Notes under the pieces: generated by a model
The model's input: the letters and a program-made list of their open reading frames with translations, nothing else
Told to the model about the DNA's origin: nothing
The model's database searches: none
Assembly: GCF_038396755.1 (NCBI RefSeq)
Contig: NZ_CP149822.1
Location: forward strand, 3,472,001-3,536,000
Length of the DNA stretch: 64,000 bases
Source of the DNA: Chitinophaga pollutisoli
GTDB taxonomy: Bacteria > Bacteroidota > Bacteroidia > Chitinophagales > Chitinophagaceae
Direction of reading: 5' to 3'
Shown here: piece after piece, positions 1 through 8,852 of the stretch
Numbering within the stretch: the stretch's first letter is position 1
How the letters are laid out: the number at the start of each line of letters is the position of its first letter
Program-made: the position numbers and the translations under genes

Positions 1-25
1 CGGGGCTTTCAGTCCCGGCTTTTTT
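1..25 (+). terminator. Partial rho-independent terminator at window edge
   Basis: The first bases form CGGGG, a 7-nt loop and TCCCG, followed by GCTTTTTT. This looks like the right part of a terminator hairpin whose left arm begins before the window. It would end a plus-strand gene outside the window. Confidence 0.5.
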
Positions 26-348
26 ATGCGTGGCAGGGGATTTGCGGCCGTTTGAAGATACGTTCGCACGGCGCGCTCCGGAAAATCGGGATTGGCGGTA
101 TTGCTGGTATAAAACCCATCAAATTAATTTCCCCAATCTAAACATCTCCGCACCCGCGTTGTTAAACTAAATACCCTGTTTATCCCCGCCACAGCCAGGC
201 AAATCAGTAGTAAGGGCGATCCGTCGGTCCCTTGGACGGTTTGCATCGGGCGAAACTTACCTATCATATTGGTTATCAAATTTTTAACTGAGGATGATGT
301 CCGGTTTACGGACAGGAATTCTTCACATTCCTTTTAAATTTTAATCGT
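26..348. other. Intergenic region upstream of the BON lipoprotein gene
   Basis: No gene is seen in these 323 bases. The last 70 bases are AT-rich, as in a Bacteroidota promoter and leader. The one distinct element is an inverted repeat at 298-314, listed separately. I could not place a clear TAnnTTTG box. Confidence 0.5.
298..314. repeat. Inverted repeat TGTCCG-N5-CGGACA
   Basis: A perfect 6-bp inverted repeat with a 5-base spacer lies 35 bases before the start codon of the BON lipoprotein gene. Its arms equal those of the palindrome at 9026-9041 (spacer 4 there). It may be a protein-binding site or a leader hairpin; the different spacing makes a common binding protein uncertain. Confidence 0.4.
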
Positions 349-840
349 ATGAAAAAACGCAATTCCTGGTTAATCGCCTGCCTTCTCGGTTTAGGCGTAT
401 TCCTGTACGCTTGCAAGCCAAGCGATGCCAAACTTCAGAAAGAAGTAAATGACAAACTAGCCACCACCACGCCCGGCGTGATCGCTGAAGTGAAAGGCGG
501 CGTTGCCACACTCAGCGGCGAAGTGATGGACGATGCCACCAAATCCGCCGCCGAAACCACCGCCAAAGAAGTAAAAGGCATCAAATCGGTTGTCAATAAT
601 GTGATGACGACCCCGCCTCCTCCGCCGCCTCCTCCGGTAGTGGTGAGCCCGGACGATATGCTGAAAACCAGCGTTGACTCCGCGTTGAATGCGCATAGCA
701 TTTCCGGTGTTACCGCTACCATCGCCAACGGGGAAGTAACCCTGACCGGCACCATCAAGAAAGCGGATCTGAAAAAAGTGATGCAGGCGGCAGCGGAAGC
801 GAAGCCGAAGAAAATCAACAATAAGCTGACGATTCAATAA
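349..840 (+). CDS. Lipoprotein with two BON domains
   Basis: A 163-residue protein. Residues 1-21 are a signal sequence ending in a lipobox (LYAC) with Cys22 as the lipidation site, so it should be membrane anchored and periplasm-facing. Two BON domains (about 28-88 and 102-163) are joined by a linker with eight consecutive prolines followed by valines. BON domains are short alpha/beta modules of envelope proteins such as OsmY, thought to bind phospholipid or other envelope surfaces. The next gene, 39 bases downstream, also begins with a BON-like module followed by LysM, so the two probably act together in envelope maintenance or stress. The ligand cannot be told from sequence. Confidence 0.8.
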   Translation: MKKRNSWLIACLLGLGVFLYACKPSDAKLQKEVNDKLATTTPGVIAEVKGGVATLSGEVMDDATKSAAETTAKEVKGIKSVVNNVMTTPPPPPPPPVVVSPDDMLKTSVDSALNAHSISGVTATIANGEVTLTGTIKKADLKKVMQAAAEAKPKKINNKLTIQ

Positions 841-879
841 GCAGCTGTTCATCCATTTATCACTCAATAAATTTGCAAT

Positions 880-1254
880 ATGGCATTACAGGAAAAATAT
901 GCGGAACTGATCCAGGCGGCTAACAGCGGCGGTGTATCCGGTTTGCAGGTGGCAGAACAGAACGGTGTGCTGTATGTAACAGGCACCGCACCGTCGGGCG
1001 CCGTGAAAGACCAGCTCTGGGGAATTTATGAAAAACTCGACCCCGAAATGCGGGCGGGCGACCTGGTGCTGAACATCTCCATGGCCGAAGGCGCGGAACA
1101 GGTGTATGAGGTGCAATCGGGCGACAACCTTAGCAAAATAGCAAAGAAATATCCGGGTATGACCTGGCAGAAGATTTTTGAAGCGAATAAAGACCAGATC
1201 TCGGACCCGGACAAGATCCAGCCGGGCTGGAAGCTGAAAATCCCTTCTGCATAG
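880..1254 (+). CDS. BON-like/LysM domain protein
   Basis: A 124-residue protein with no signal peptide. The N-terminal ~70 residues resemble a BON module, and residues about 76-122 are a LysM domain (YEVQSGDNLSKIAKKY ... IQPGWKLKIP). The BON+LysM order is that of E. coli Kbp/YgaU, a cytoplasmic K+-binding protein, although E. coli Kbp is longer (about 150 residues). It follows the BON lipoprotein by 39 bases, probably co-transcribed, and the pair ends at a strong terminator. K+ binding is only a possibility suggested by architecture. Confidence 0.75.
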   Translation: MALQEKYAELIQAANSGGVSGLQVAEQNGVLYVTGTAPSGAVKDQLWGIYEKLDPEMRAGDLVLNISMAEGAEQVYEVQSGDNLSKIAKKYPGMTWQKIFEANKDQISDPDKIQPGWKLKIPSA

Positions 1255-1273
1255 GCTTTTCCGGAAAAGAAAA

Positions 1274-1302
1274 GGGCGCTCCGGTCATCCGGAGCGCCCT
1301 TT
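1274..1302. terminator. Bidirectional rho-independent terminator
   Basis: A perfect 11-bp stem (GGGCGCTCCGG / CCGGAGCGCCC) with a TCAT loop, followed by TTTT on the plus strand and preceded by an A-rich run that serves the minus strand. It lies between the convergent ends of the BON/LysM gene and the acyltransferase gene and can serve both. Confidence 0.9.
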
Positions 1303-1310
1303 TAATGCCT

Positions 1311-2192
1311 TTATTCTGCATGCCCCTCCGCATACTCCGGCTTCCACTCGTGCTTCCAGCGGCGGTGGCTCCACACCCACACTTCGGGTTGTTCGCGGAT
1401 ATTTTTTTCCAGGTACCGGACGAATGCTTCGGTGATTTCACCCTCTTTTGTTTGTGCGGGATGCTCGAACGCGAGGGTGAGTCTGGCTTCGTAGAAACCG
1501 CGTTTCTTTTTGCGGATATCGACGAATACCACAGGGATGTCGTTCCGGCGGGCGCTCATTTCCGGCCCTTTGTAAAACGCCGTCATCTTGTTGAGGAACG
1601 GGTACCAGTAACAACGGCGCGGATTGCCGGGGTTCTGGTCGGCTACCAATGCCAGTAAATATTGCTTGCCCATCCAGGGCGCCATGCCGTTGCGCATGTC
1701 GTTTGCGGGAATGAGGATCGTTCCGAATTTTTCGCGGAAGTGACGGAACATCCGGTTCACGGCTTTGTTGGTGATGGGCATGAACACCACGAGGAAAGGA
1801 TAATCCACGCCCTGCATGCAAAACAGGTTCGCCCATTCCCAGTTGAAGTTATGGCCCAGGTGCAGCTGACAGCTCCGCCCTTCGGCATACAGTTTATGCA
1901 GCGGCGACAAATCGCAGATGAAACGCTTTTGAAGCGAGGCTTTGCTCATGGTGAGCAGCTTGATCGTTTCTACCATCATATCGGTCAGGTTGCGGTAGTA
2001 CCTGCGCGCCATGCGGCGGATTTCCTTTTCCGTTTTATCGGGGAACGCCTGCCGTAAATTGCCCAGCACCACTTTGCGGCGGTACCCCAGGATGTGGTAC
2101 ACGAAGCAGTACAGCAGGTTGCTGAGGGGATAGAGCACCCACAACGGCAAAACGGAAACGCTATAACAGAACGCCAGTAAAAAATAATACAT
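1311..2192 (-). CDS. LpxL/HtrB-type lysophospholipid (lipid A) acyltransferase
   Basis: A 293-residue member of the bacterial lipid A acyltransferase family. The family transfers an acyl chain from acyl-ACP to lipid A precursors at the inner leaflet of the inner membrane; some Bacteroidota members instead make aminolipids. An N-terminal hydrophobic segment (residues 1-33) anchors the protein. The catalytic HX4E motif is HNFNWE near residues 113-118. The length matches the family (290-310). It is the last gene of a minus-strand run, 18 bases after nadB, and ends at the bidirectional terminator. The exact acyl acceptor is not determined. Confidence 0.85.
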   Translation of the reverse strand: MYYFLLAFCYSVSVLPLWVLYPLSNLLYCFVYHILGYRRKVVLGNLRQAFPDKTEKEIRRMARRYYRNLTDMMVETIKLLTMSKASLQKRFICDLSPLHKLYAEGRSCQLHLGHNFNWEWANLFCMQGVDYPFLVVFMPITNKAVNRMFRHFREKFGTILIPANDMRNGMAPWMGKQYLLALVADQNPGNPRRCYWYPFLNKMTAFYKGPEMSARRNDIPVVFVDIRKKKRGFYEARLTLAFEHPAQTKEGEITEAFVRYLEKNIREQPEVWVWSHRRWKHEWKPEYAEGHAE

Positions 2193-2210
2193 GTCCTCGC
2201 TCGCTTTTTC

Positions 2211-3818
2211 CTACAGGATGATATTCTGAACCAGTTCGCTTTTGACCGGGTAATCGGTATTGAAGTGCAGGCCGCGGCTTTCCTTGCGGAAGACTGCCCC
2301 TTTCACGATGAGATATCCCGCCGTGATGAGGTTGCGCAATTCGCAGAGCTGCGGTGAAACGGCGGTTTCCCGGTAGAGGGCTTCCGTTTCGAGGTGCAGC
2401 ATGTCGAGCCGGCGCATGGCTCTTTCAAGACGAACGTTGGTGCGCACGATGCCCACGTAATCACTCATGATCTGCTTCAGCTCCTTGAGGCTTTGCGTGA
2501 TGAGGATCATTTCCTTGGGCGCCGTGGTACCGAGGGTGTTCCAGTCGGGCACTTCGGAATGGATGGTGCTATTTACGATGGCCGTTTTGGCGTCGAGGAA
2601 GCAGCGGTGCGCAAACACCATCGCTTCGAGGAGCGAGTTGGAAGCCAGGCGGTTGGCGCCGTGGAGCCCCGTGCTGGCGCACTCCCCGCAGGCATACAGG
2701 TTTCTTATCGATGTACGGCCGAATTCGTCGGTCTTGATGCCGCCGCAGCTGTAATGGGCCGCCGGCGCAACGGGAATCATGTCTTTCGTGATGTCTATCC
2801 CGATCGAACGGCACTTTTCGTAAATATTCGGGAAGTGATGGATGAACTTCTCCAGGTCCATATGCCGGCAGTCGAGATATACGTGCTCGGTACCGGAGAT
2901 CTTCATCTCGCTGTCGATGGCGCGGGCCACGATGTCGCGCGGAGCGAGCGACAACCGCTGGTCGTATTTATGCATGAAATCTTCCCCGTCGGCATTCCGC
3001 AGTATACCGCCGTCGCCGCGAACGGCTTCGGTGATGAGGAACGATTGCCCGCTGACGCCTACCTGGTACAATGCCGTGGGGTGGAACTGGATGAACTCCA
3101 TGTTCTCGATGCGGCCCTTGGCGCGGTACACCATCGCCACGCCGTCGCCGGTTGCGATGATGGGATTGGTGGTGGTGCGGTATACCTGCCCGTTGCCGCC
3201 AGTAGCCAGGAGCGTGAGGCGCGACAGGATTTTTTCGATCTTATTGGTTTTCTGGTTGAGGACGTAGATGCCGTAGCATTCGATGTCGAGTGTGGATTTG
3301 GTGACGAGGTAGCCCAGGTGGTGCTGCGTAATGAGGTCCAGGACGAAGCAGTGGGTAACGACTTCGATATTTTTGCTGCGGCGGACCGCTTCCAGAAGCG
3401 CGCGTTCGATCTCGCGGCCGGTTACGTCTTTATGGTGGATAACGCGGAATTCGGAGTGGCCGCCTTCTTTTCCGAGGGCGAGGTCGCCGTCGGGGGATTT
3501 ATCGAACCGGGCGCCCCAGGCGATCAGCTCGTTCACCCGGTCGGGGCCTTCCTTCACCACGATTTCGACGATCTTTTCATTACAAAGGCCGTCGCCCGCG
3601 ATGAGCGTATCTTCAATATGTTTCTCGAAGCTGTCGTTTTCCAGGTCGTTGACCACGGCCACGCCGCCCTGGGCATACTTGGTATTGGTCTCGTCTTCCC
3701 GTGTTTTGGTAATAATGGTCACCTTTTTGTCCGGGAATTCGCCGGCCACTTTCAGCGCATATGTAAGCCCGGCTATACCGGAGCCCACCACCAGAAAATC
3801 CGTTTGATGCATAGGCAT
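2211..3818 (-). CDS. nadB: L-aspartate oxidase
   Basis: NadB oxidises L-aspartate to iminoaspartate with FAD, the first step of de novo NAD synthesis. About 535 residues, the family length. The N-terminal Rossmann motif is VVGSGIAGLTYALK; the capping-domain signatures HSEFRVIHHKDVTGREIE and RGDGGILRNADGEDFM are present, and the C-terminal helical domain is complete. In-frame starts are TTG 3821, ATG 3818 and ATG 3812; ATG 3818 is used here. A TAATTTTG box directly before 3818 would favour 3812 if it is a real promoter. It sits 21 bases after the beta-lactamase-fold gene and 18 bases before the acyltransferase. nadC is separate, at 38.2 kb; nadA is not in the window. Confidence 0.95.
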   Translation of the reverse strand: MPMHQTDFLVVGSGIAGLTYALKVAGEFPDKKVTIITKTREDETNTKYAQGGVAVVNDLENDSFEKHIEDTLIAGDGLCNEKIVEIVVKEGPDRVNELIAWGARFDKSPDGDLALGKEGGHSEFRVIHHKDVTGREIERALLEAVRRSKNIEVVTHCFVLDLITQHHLGYLVTKSTLDIECYGIYVLNQKTNKIEKILSRLTLLATGGNGQVYRTTTNPIIATGDGVAMVYRAKGRIENMEFIQFHPTALYQVGVSGQSFLITEAVRGDGGILRNADGEDFMHKYDQRLSLAPRDIVARAIDSEMKISGTEHVYLDCRHMDLEKFIHHFPNIYEKCRSIGIDITKDMIPVAPAAHYSCGGIKTDEFGRTSIRNLYACGECASTGLHGANRLASNSLLEAMVFAHRCFLDAKTAIVNSTIHSEVPDWNTLGTTAPKEMILITQSLKELKQIMSDYVGIVRTNVRLERAMRRLDMLHLETEALYRETAVSPQLCELRNLITAGYLIVKGAVFRKESRGLHFNTDYPVKSELVQNIIL

Positions 3819-3839
3819 CAAAATTAGGCAATAATCGGA

Positions 3840-5468
3840 TTAGTTGGCCCGGGTAAATGGCACCCGCCGGGCGCGGCCGGAGGTAATTTCGAGGCCGGTT
3901 ACACGGTTTTGGGCATCGCGGCGGAAGCGGACGAGCCCGAAATAAGACTGGAACGCGTCTTTATACAACGGTTGCAGGGGCGATTTGAAGCCGGGCCTGT
4001 CGATGTTCACGACCAGGTTTTTACCGTCGAGGGTCACCTTCCAACGGGCTTCCGCGTCGGAAGAAACGTATTCCCCGGCATATTCCGCGTTGCTGGCGGC
4101 GGTGTCCGGGTAGTTTTCAGGTTTAAAGGCGAATGTATCCTGTTGGGGGGTGATGAGGAAGAGGTCTGTTTTTGAAAATGCGTAGCGCATGCCGCCTTCG
4201 TTGCGGAAAGTGGCCCCTCCGGCCGGATGCAGCTTCTTCGTGCCCTCGTACAGGTTACCGTTGGATTCGGTGATCTTGATGCCGTCGTCGCTACGGACGT
4301 TCCGGTACCAGCCTGTGAAAGCGCGGAGGGCTTCCGGCGGCACGGCTATCGCGGGAACGGCGGTTTGCGGGGCCGGTGTTTTCGGCGGCTCGGGAATGAA
4401 GATATTGCGCACCACCGCCGCGGCGTTCGTCGCCGCCCGGTCGAACTGCGAAGTGTTGCACAAATAAGCGAAGGACATGCCCAGTTCAGGGAAATACTCC
4501 AGGTTGGCGCGGTAGCCCGCCGTGGCGCCGGAATGGGTCACGGCTTTCCGGCCGTTGATGGGCGCCGTCATAAGCCCGGCGGCATACATCGCGGGATGGC
4601 CGCAGGTGAGGGGCACCGTTTCGGTTTGTTTGGGATAAAGGGAAGGGGAACCGTATCTTCCCGAAGTATACAAATCATTCCACTTCAGCAGTTCCTCCGC
4701 CGTGGTGAGCAGCGCGGCATGGCCGTACACGCTTTCGTTGGGCATGTTGATGTGATATCCGTACCGGTCGTCCTTCCCGTAGGCAATGGCGCGGTGAGGC
4801 ACCAGTTGCCGGTGGTCTTGCCGCCAATGGGATGCGTTCATGCCGGCGGGTGTGAAAATGTGCTCATCCGTAAATTCTTCCAGCGTTTTGCCGGAAACGC
4901 GCTCCACAATGATCGTCATCAGCGTGTAGTTGGTGTTGGAATAGATGTATTCGTATCCCGGAGGGTTGTTGAGTGATTTTTGCCGGCAGATGATGCGCAG
5001 CGCGTCGTCGTTCGTGTAATTCCTTTCCCCGCGCGGCCACCCGGTCAGCTCCGCCACCGAGCCCCAATCCTTCAGCCCGCTCGAATGATGCAGCAGGTGC
5101 GATACCCGGACGGGATGCCCGTATTCCGGGAGTTCCGGCACATACTTCCGCACTTCATCGGCCACCGACAATTTCCCCTGTTGCTCCAGGATCAGGATGG
5201 ACGCCGCGGTGAATTGCTTGCTCACGCTGCCCGCTTCGATGAGCGAAGTGGTGGCCATGGGTACGTTGCGCTCAAGATCCGCCATCCCCCAGGACTTGGA
5301 AAAAATCACCTTCCCGTTGCGGCTGATGGCCATCTGGGCGCCGGGCCCGTCGGGCTTGAAGCGCTCGAATGCGGATTCGATACGGGCGAGTGTGTCTTGC
5401 CAGGTTTGCGCCTGCGCGCCGGAAAGTACCAGCAGCGCGGAAAGGGACAGCGAGATTTTACGGAGCAT
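3840..5468 (-). CDS. Class C beta-lactamase-fold serine hydrolase
   Basis: A 542-residue secreted protein with a signal peptide (about residues 1-20, ending AQAQ). The serine-hydrolase domain (about 25-350) carries SVSK (SxxK nucleophile, near residue 82), YSN (in YIYSNTNY) and HSG (in THSGATAGY, the KTG equivalent). The C-terminal ~180 residues are a lipocalin-like beta domain common in this family (DUF3471 type). Family members include D-aminopeptidases, esterases and penicillin-binding hydrolases; few are true resistance enzymes, and substrate cannot be assigned. It begins 6 bases after the lysoplasmalogenase-like gene, within the same minus-strand run. Confidence 0.85.
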   Translation of the reverse strand: MLRKISLSLSALLVLSGAQAQTWQDTLARIESAFERFKPDGPGAQMAISRNGKVIFSKSWGMADLERNVPMATTSLIEAGSVSKQFTAASILILEQQGKLSVADEVRKYVPELPEYGHPVRVSHLLHHSSGLKDWGSVAELTGWPRGERNYTNDDALRIICRQKSLNNPPGYEYIYSNTNYTLMTIIVERVSGKTLEEFTDEHIFTPAGMNASHWRQDHRQLVPHRAIAYGKDDRYGYHINMPNESVYGHAALLTTAEELLKWNDLYTSGRYGSPSLYPKQTETVPLTCGHPAMYAAGLMTAPINGRKAVTHSGATAGYRANLEYFPELGMSFAYLCNTSQFDRAATNAAAVVRNIFIPEPPKTPAPQTAVPAIAVPPEALRAFTGWYRNVRSDDGIKITESNGNLYEGTKKLHPAGGATFRNEGGMRYAFSKTDLFLITPQQDTFAFKPENYPDTAASNAEYAGEYVSSDAEARWKVTLDGKNLVVNIDRPGFKSPLQPLYKDAFQSYFGLVRFRRDAQNRVTGLEITSGRARRVPFTRAN

Positions 5469-5474
5469 ATGTCG

Positions 5475-6140
5475 TTATATTCTATTCCTGAGATAATATA
5501 AACTCCCCGACACCAAAAGCCACTGCGCAACGCCGTAAGTCGTCATCACCACGATGCCGCTATAGGCGAAGTCCGCATAAAAAAGCTGGAACGCCAGCAC
5601 CGTGTCAGACACGACGAAGAAAAACGCCCCCAGGATAGCCCGCATCCCATACCAGGGCGCGCCGAATCCGAACGCCCGAACCGACAGGATGAACATGCTG
5701 GTAATCACCGCGGTGTATGCGATCACCGGGATGCGCATCTCTCCGGCTTTCGGGTAGAGCAAAGACAGCACCACCGCCGCATATCCCAACGCCACGGCCA
5801 TGGCCATCTTTTCGACGATCCCGATCCTGGGCCGCGGTTTCATCCAAAGGAAAAAGCCGATGTACATCAAATGTGCTATGAGGAAACTCACCAGCCCCGG
5901 CAGAAAAAATTGCGGGAACAAAAGGAAAACATCTCCCGACCAGGAAAAAATAACGGCGGCGAAAATAAAGTTACGGGAGGAATATTGCAGCTTCGCGGCG
6001 AGCGCCCAGCTGTACACGCCCAACAGTATCATCAGCAAGGGTTTGGTGACGAAACGGGCCTGCGGTACGTCGAAAAGGATCATCCCGATATCCGCGAGCA
6101 ACGCGAGGAAATACACAGCTATCCAATAGGCAGGTTTCAT
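5475..6140 (-). CDS. Lysoplasmalogenase family (YhhN/TMEM86) membrane protein
   Basis: A 221-residue polytopic protein with about eight hydrophobic segments, matching the YhhN family in length and pattern (KPLLM early; FSWSGDVFLLFPQ; FLIAHLMYIGFFLW). TMEM86 homologues hydrolyse the vinyl ether of lysoplasmalogens; the function of bacterial YhhN proteins is less certain. It is 32 bases after the histidine kinase gene and 6 bases before the serine-hydrolase gene, so it belongs to the regulator-kinase transcription unit. Confidence 0.8.
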   Translation of the reverse strand: MKPAYWIAVYFLALLADIGMILFDVPQARFVTKPLLMILLGVYSWALAAKLQYSSRNFIFAAVIFSWSGDVFLLFPQFFLPGLVSFLIAHLMYIGFFLWMKPRPRIGIVEKMAMAVALGYAAVVLSLLYPKAGEMRIPVIAYTAVITSMFILSVRAFGFGAPWYGMRAILGAFFFVVSDTVLAFQLFYADFAYSGIVVMTTYGVAQWLLVSGSLYYLRNRI

Positions 6141-6172
6141 GAAGTGGAATTATCCCCCAACTTACACTCTTT

Positions 6173-7504
6173 TTAACTGTTGAGCAATACATAAAAAGTG
6201 GTACCCTTTTCGGGGATGCTGTTTAGTTTCAGCTGCCCGCCATGCATCTGGATAATTTGCTGGCTGAGGCTCAGCCCGATGCCGGAACCGGTTTTTTTGG
6301 TGGTGAAGAACGGAATGAAAATCTTCTCTTGCGCGTCCGGGTCGATGCCGGGACCGTTATCGGTGATTTCGATGATCACCTGTTGCCCGTTGAACGAGCC
6401 TTTCACGGAAATGAGCGGCTGGTCGGTTTGGTCCAGCGCGTCCATGGAATTTTTGATGAGATTGATGAGCACCATCTGCAGCAGTGTTTCGTCGGCGTGT
6501 ATCTCGATGTTGTCCGGTGAAACGTGGGAGCGGTAGCGGATGCCCGCGGCTTTCATGTCGGCCAGCAGCAGGTTGCTCACCGAGTGGATGAGCTGCTTCA
6601 GATTGATGGTGGTGAATTGCGGCTTGGGGAGCGTGGTGTAATCGCGGTAGGCGTTCACGAAATTCATGATGCCCTTGCTGCGGCTTTCGATGGTTTCGAG
6701 TGCTTCGCGGAGGTCACCCACGGCGTCGTTCTGCTCGTCGGTAGCGGCGAGGTCGTACTGCACGATGTCTTGCATGGTGCCGATGAGGCTCACGATGGGC
6801 GTCACCGAATTCATGATTTCGTGGCGCAGGATCTTGGTAAGATTCTGCCAGGCTTCGAGTTCTTTTTGCTGCAGTTCCGCGTGAATATTCTGCAGCGAAA
6901 TCAGTTTCACCAACCGCCCCTGCAGCCTTACGCTCGCCGCCTGGATCGAAAGTTGCTGGCCGTTTTGGGTGGCGTAAAGCGTTTTATGACCGGCGGGCAA
7001 TTGCATGAGGAGCCCCGCCAGATCGGGGTGCACGTTTTTCAGCTCGTCGATATACCGGAGCCGGTAAATGCCGAGCAGCCGGAAGGCCGCGGGGTTGATG
7101 AGTTCTATCTTCCCGTCCGTATCAAAGGAAAAAACGCCGATGCTGATGTGCTGGATGATCGTATCGATATATTTAAGATTGGCTTCCCTTTCCGCCCGCG
7201 TTTGCCGGAAAGCTTCCAGGACTTCGTTGAACTGGTGGTTAAGGGCGCTGAAACTCTTACCCAGCTTATTGTCTGCGCTAAATCGGATGGAAAAATCCTC
7301 GTACCGGATGGCCTCCAGGAACAACGTCAGTTTCCGGTTAACGCGGTTGAGATAATGATATAACGACACCACCTGCGCAATAAGGAAAGGGACCACGAGC
7401 CATATCATCAGCGGGTAACCGGCCGACCACAACGCAAACCCCGCCGCCACGGTGGCGATGAACAGCACAAGGCGCAACAGGATGATGACGCTGAAACGGT
7501 TCAT
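6173..7504 (-). CDS. NtrY-like sensor histidine kinase
   Basis: A 443-residue kinase with two closely spaced N-terminal transmembrane helices (about 7-28 and 31-50) and almost no periplasmic loop, so it probably senses an intramembrane or cytoplasmic signal. A PAS domain follows (about 110-200), then a phosphoacceptor helix RHEIMNSVTP with His near 228, and a HATPase domain with N box (NLIKNSMDAL), G1 (DNGPGID) and G2 (GSGIGLSLSQQ). It starts 1 base after the regulator gene and is its evident partner. NtrY/NtrB-like kinases typically pair with sigma-54 regulators, as here. Confidence 0.9.
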   Translation of the reverse strand: MNRFSVIILLRLVLFIATVAAGFALWSAGYPLMIWLVVPFLIAQVVSLYHYLNRVNRKLTLFLEAIRYEDFSIRFSADNKLGKSFSALNHQFNEVLEAFRQTRAEREANLKYIDTIIQHISIGVFSFDTDGKIELINPAAFRLLGIYRLRYIDELKNVHPDLAGLLMQLPAGHKTLYATQNGQQLSIQAASVRLQGRLVKLISLQNIHAELQQKELEAWQNLTKILRHEIMNSVTPIVSLIGTMQDIVQYDLAATDEQNDAVGDLREALETIESRSKGIMNFVNAYRDYTTLPKPQFTTINLKQLIHSVSNLLLADMKAAGIRYRSHVSPDNIEIHADETLLQMVLINLIKNSMDALDQTDQPLISVKGSFNGQQVIIEITDNGPGIDPDAQEKIFIPFFTTKKTGSGIGLSLSQQIIQMHGGQLKLNSIPEKGTTFYVLLNS

Positions 7505-7505
7505 A

Positions 7506-8852
7506 TCAGAGATTGTATTTTTCCATGCGGCGGTACAGCGCGGCGCGGCTCAAACCCAGTTCCTTGGCGGCGTCAGTGATATTGCCGTTGCATTGCTTCA
7601 GGGCTTGGGCGATCATATTCCTTTCCATATCTTCCAGGTTGAAACCCGTGTCCAGCTTCTCCGCCGATGCCGCTGATTTTACGAATACGTCCTTCGGCAT
7701 GAGGGTTTTGCCCTGGCACAAAATCACCGCCCGCTCGATGGCGTGCTGCAATTCGCGGATGTTGCCCGGCCAGTCGTAATTCTCCAGTTGGGTGATGAGG
7801 GTTTCGTGTAAAAATGCGACGGGACGGTTATATTTCTTGCGGTACATCCCGAGGAAATATTCGGCCAGGGGCACGATGTCTTCCCGCCTTTCGCGCAACG
7901 GCGGCAGGTGCACTTCGATGGTGTTGATGCGGTACAGCAAGTCTTGCCGGAATTGCCCCGAAGCCGCCAGCTGCTGGATATTCTTGTTGGTGGCGGAAAT
8001 GAGCCGCACGTCGATGGGAATTTGTTTGTTGGAGCCAACCCGCGTCACCTGACGGTTCTGCAAAACGGTCAGCAGTTTCGCCTGGAAAGGGATGGAAATA
8101 TTCCCGATCTCGTCCAGGAAAATGGTGCCGCCCGCGGCTTCTTCGAACCGGCCGGCGCGGTCGTCTCTCGCGTCGGTGAAGGCGCCTTTGACGTGGCCGA
8201 ACAGTTCGCTTTCGAAAAGGGTTTCGCTGAGGGCGCCGAGGTCCACCGGCACGATGGATTTTTCTTTCCGCGCGCTGAGGGCGTGGATGTGCCGGGCCAG
8301 AAGGTCTTTCCCCGTCCCGTTTTCGCCGAGGATGAGGATATTGGCGTCCGTTCCGGCGACGCGGCCCACGGTTTCGAGGACTTCCTGCATGGCCGGACTA
8401 TCGCCGATGAGCACGTTACCGGTGTGGAGCGTGGCGCCGCCGGCTTTTTTGTCTTGCTTTGCCTGGTGGGCGGCCACGGCGGTTTGCATGGTGGCGAGCA
8501 GTTTATCGTTTTCCCAGGGCTTGAGCACGAAGTCGGCCGCGCCGGCTTTGATGGCGCGCACGGCCATTTCCACGTCGCCATAGGCGGTGAAGAGGACCAC
8601 GGTGGCTTTGGGATTGATGTCGAGGATGCGGTCGAGCCATTCGAAGCCTTCTTTGCCGCTGGAGAGGTCGCGGGTGAAGTTCATGTCCAGCAGGATGACG
8701 TCGTAATCGAAATTGGTGACGAGATAGGGGATTTTCTGCGGGTTCTTTTCGAAATCAACCTGGGCGAAATGCCTTTTAAGGAGGAGCCTTGCGGCGCGGA
8801 GCACGTCCACGTCGTCGTCCACGATCAGAATTTTACCTTGCTGGATGCTCAT
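7506..8852 (-). CDS. NtrC-family sigma-54-dependent response regulator
   Basis: A 448-residue bacterial enhancer-binding protein. The receiver domain (about 5-125) has the acidic pocket DDD at 12-14, phosphoacceptor Asp56 and Lys in LKPW. The AAA+ domain (about 145-385) has Walker A GENGTGKD, the sigma-54 contact loop as GAFTDA rather than canonical GAFTGA, and Walker B GGTIFLDE. A Fis-type helix-turn-helix ends the protein (NITDAAKELGLSRAALYRR). ATG 8852 is chosen because the receiver domain begins right after it; the upstream open frame to 8963 has no domain. It is divergent from the efflux operon, whose leader holds a sigma-54 promoter and two palindromes, its likely target. Confidence 0.93.
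   Translation of the reverse strand: MSIQQGKILIVDDDVDVLRAARLLLKRHFAQVDFEKNPQKIPYLVTNFDYDVILLDMNFTRDLSSGKEGFEWLDRILDINPKATVVLFTAYGDVEMAVRAIKAGAADFVLKPWENDKLLATMQTAVAAHQAKQDKKAGGATLHTGNVLIGDSPAMQEVLETVGRVAGTDANILILGENGTGKDLLARHIHALSARKEKSIVPVDLGALSETLFESELFGHVKGAFTDARDDRAGRFEEAAGGTIFLDEIGNISIPFQAKLLTVLQNRQVTRVGSNKQIPIDVRLISATNKNIQQLAASGQFRQDLLYRINTIEVHLPPLRERREDIVPLAEYFLGMYRKKYNRPVAFLHETLITQLENYDWPGNIRELQHAIERAVILCQGKTLMPKDVFVKSAASAEKLDTGFNLEDMERNMIAQALKQCNGNITDAAKELGLSRAALYRRMEKYNL

Noticed and set aside
2394..3827. Long plus-strand ORF opposite nadB (477 codons)
   Set aside because: It is antisense to a clear nadB gene and has no domain; high-GC codon use opens such frames. The same applies to long frames opposite uvrC (33540-35123) and ftsH (43338-45350).
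3840..5468. Beta-lactam resistance gene
   Set aside because: The fold and motifs are those of the broad class C serine-hydrolase family, with an extra C-terminal domain; nothing indicates antibiotic hydrolysis.
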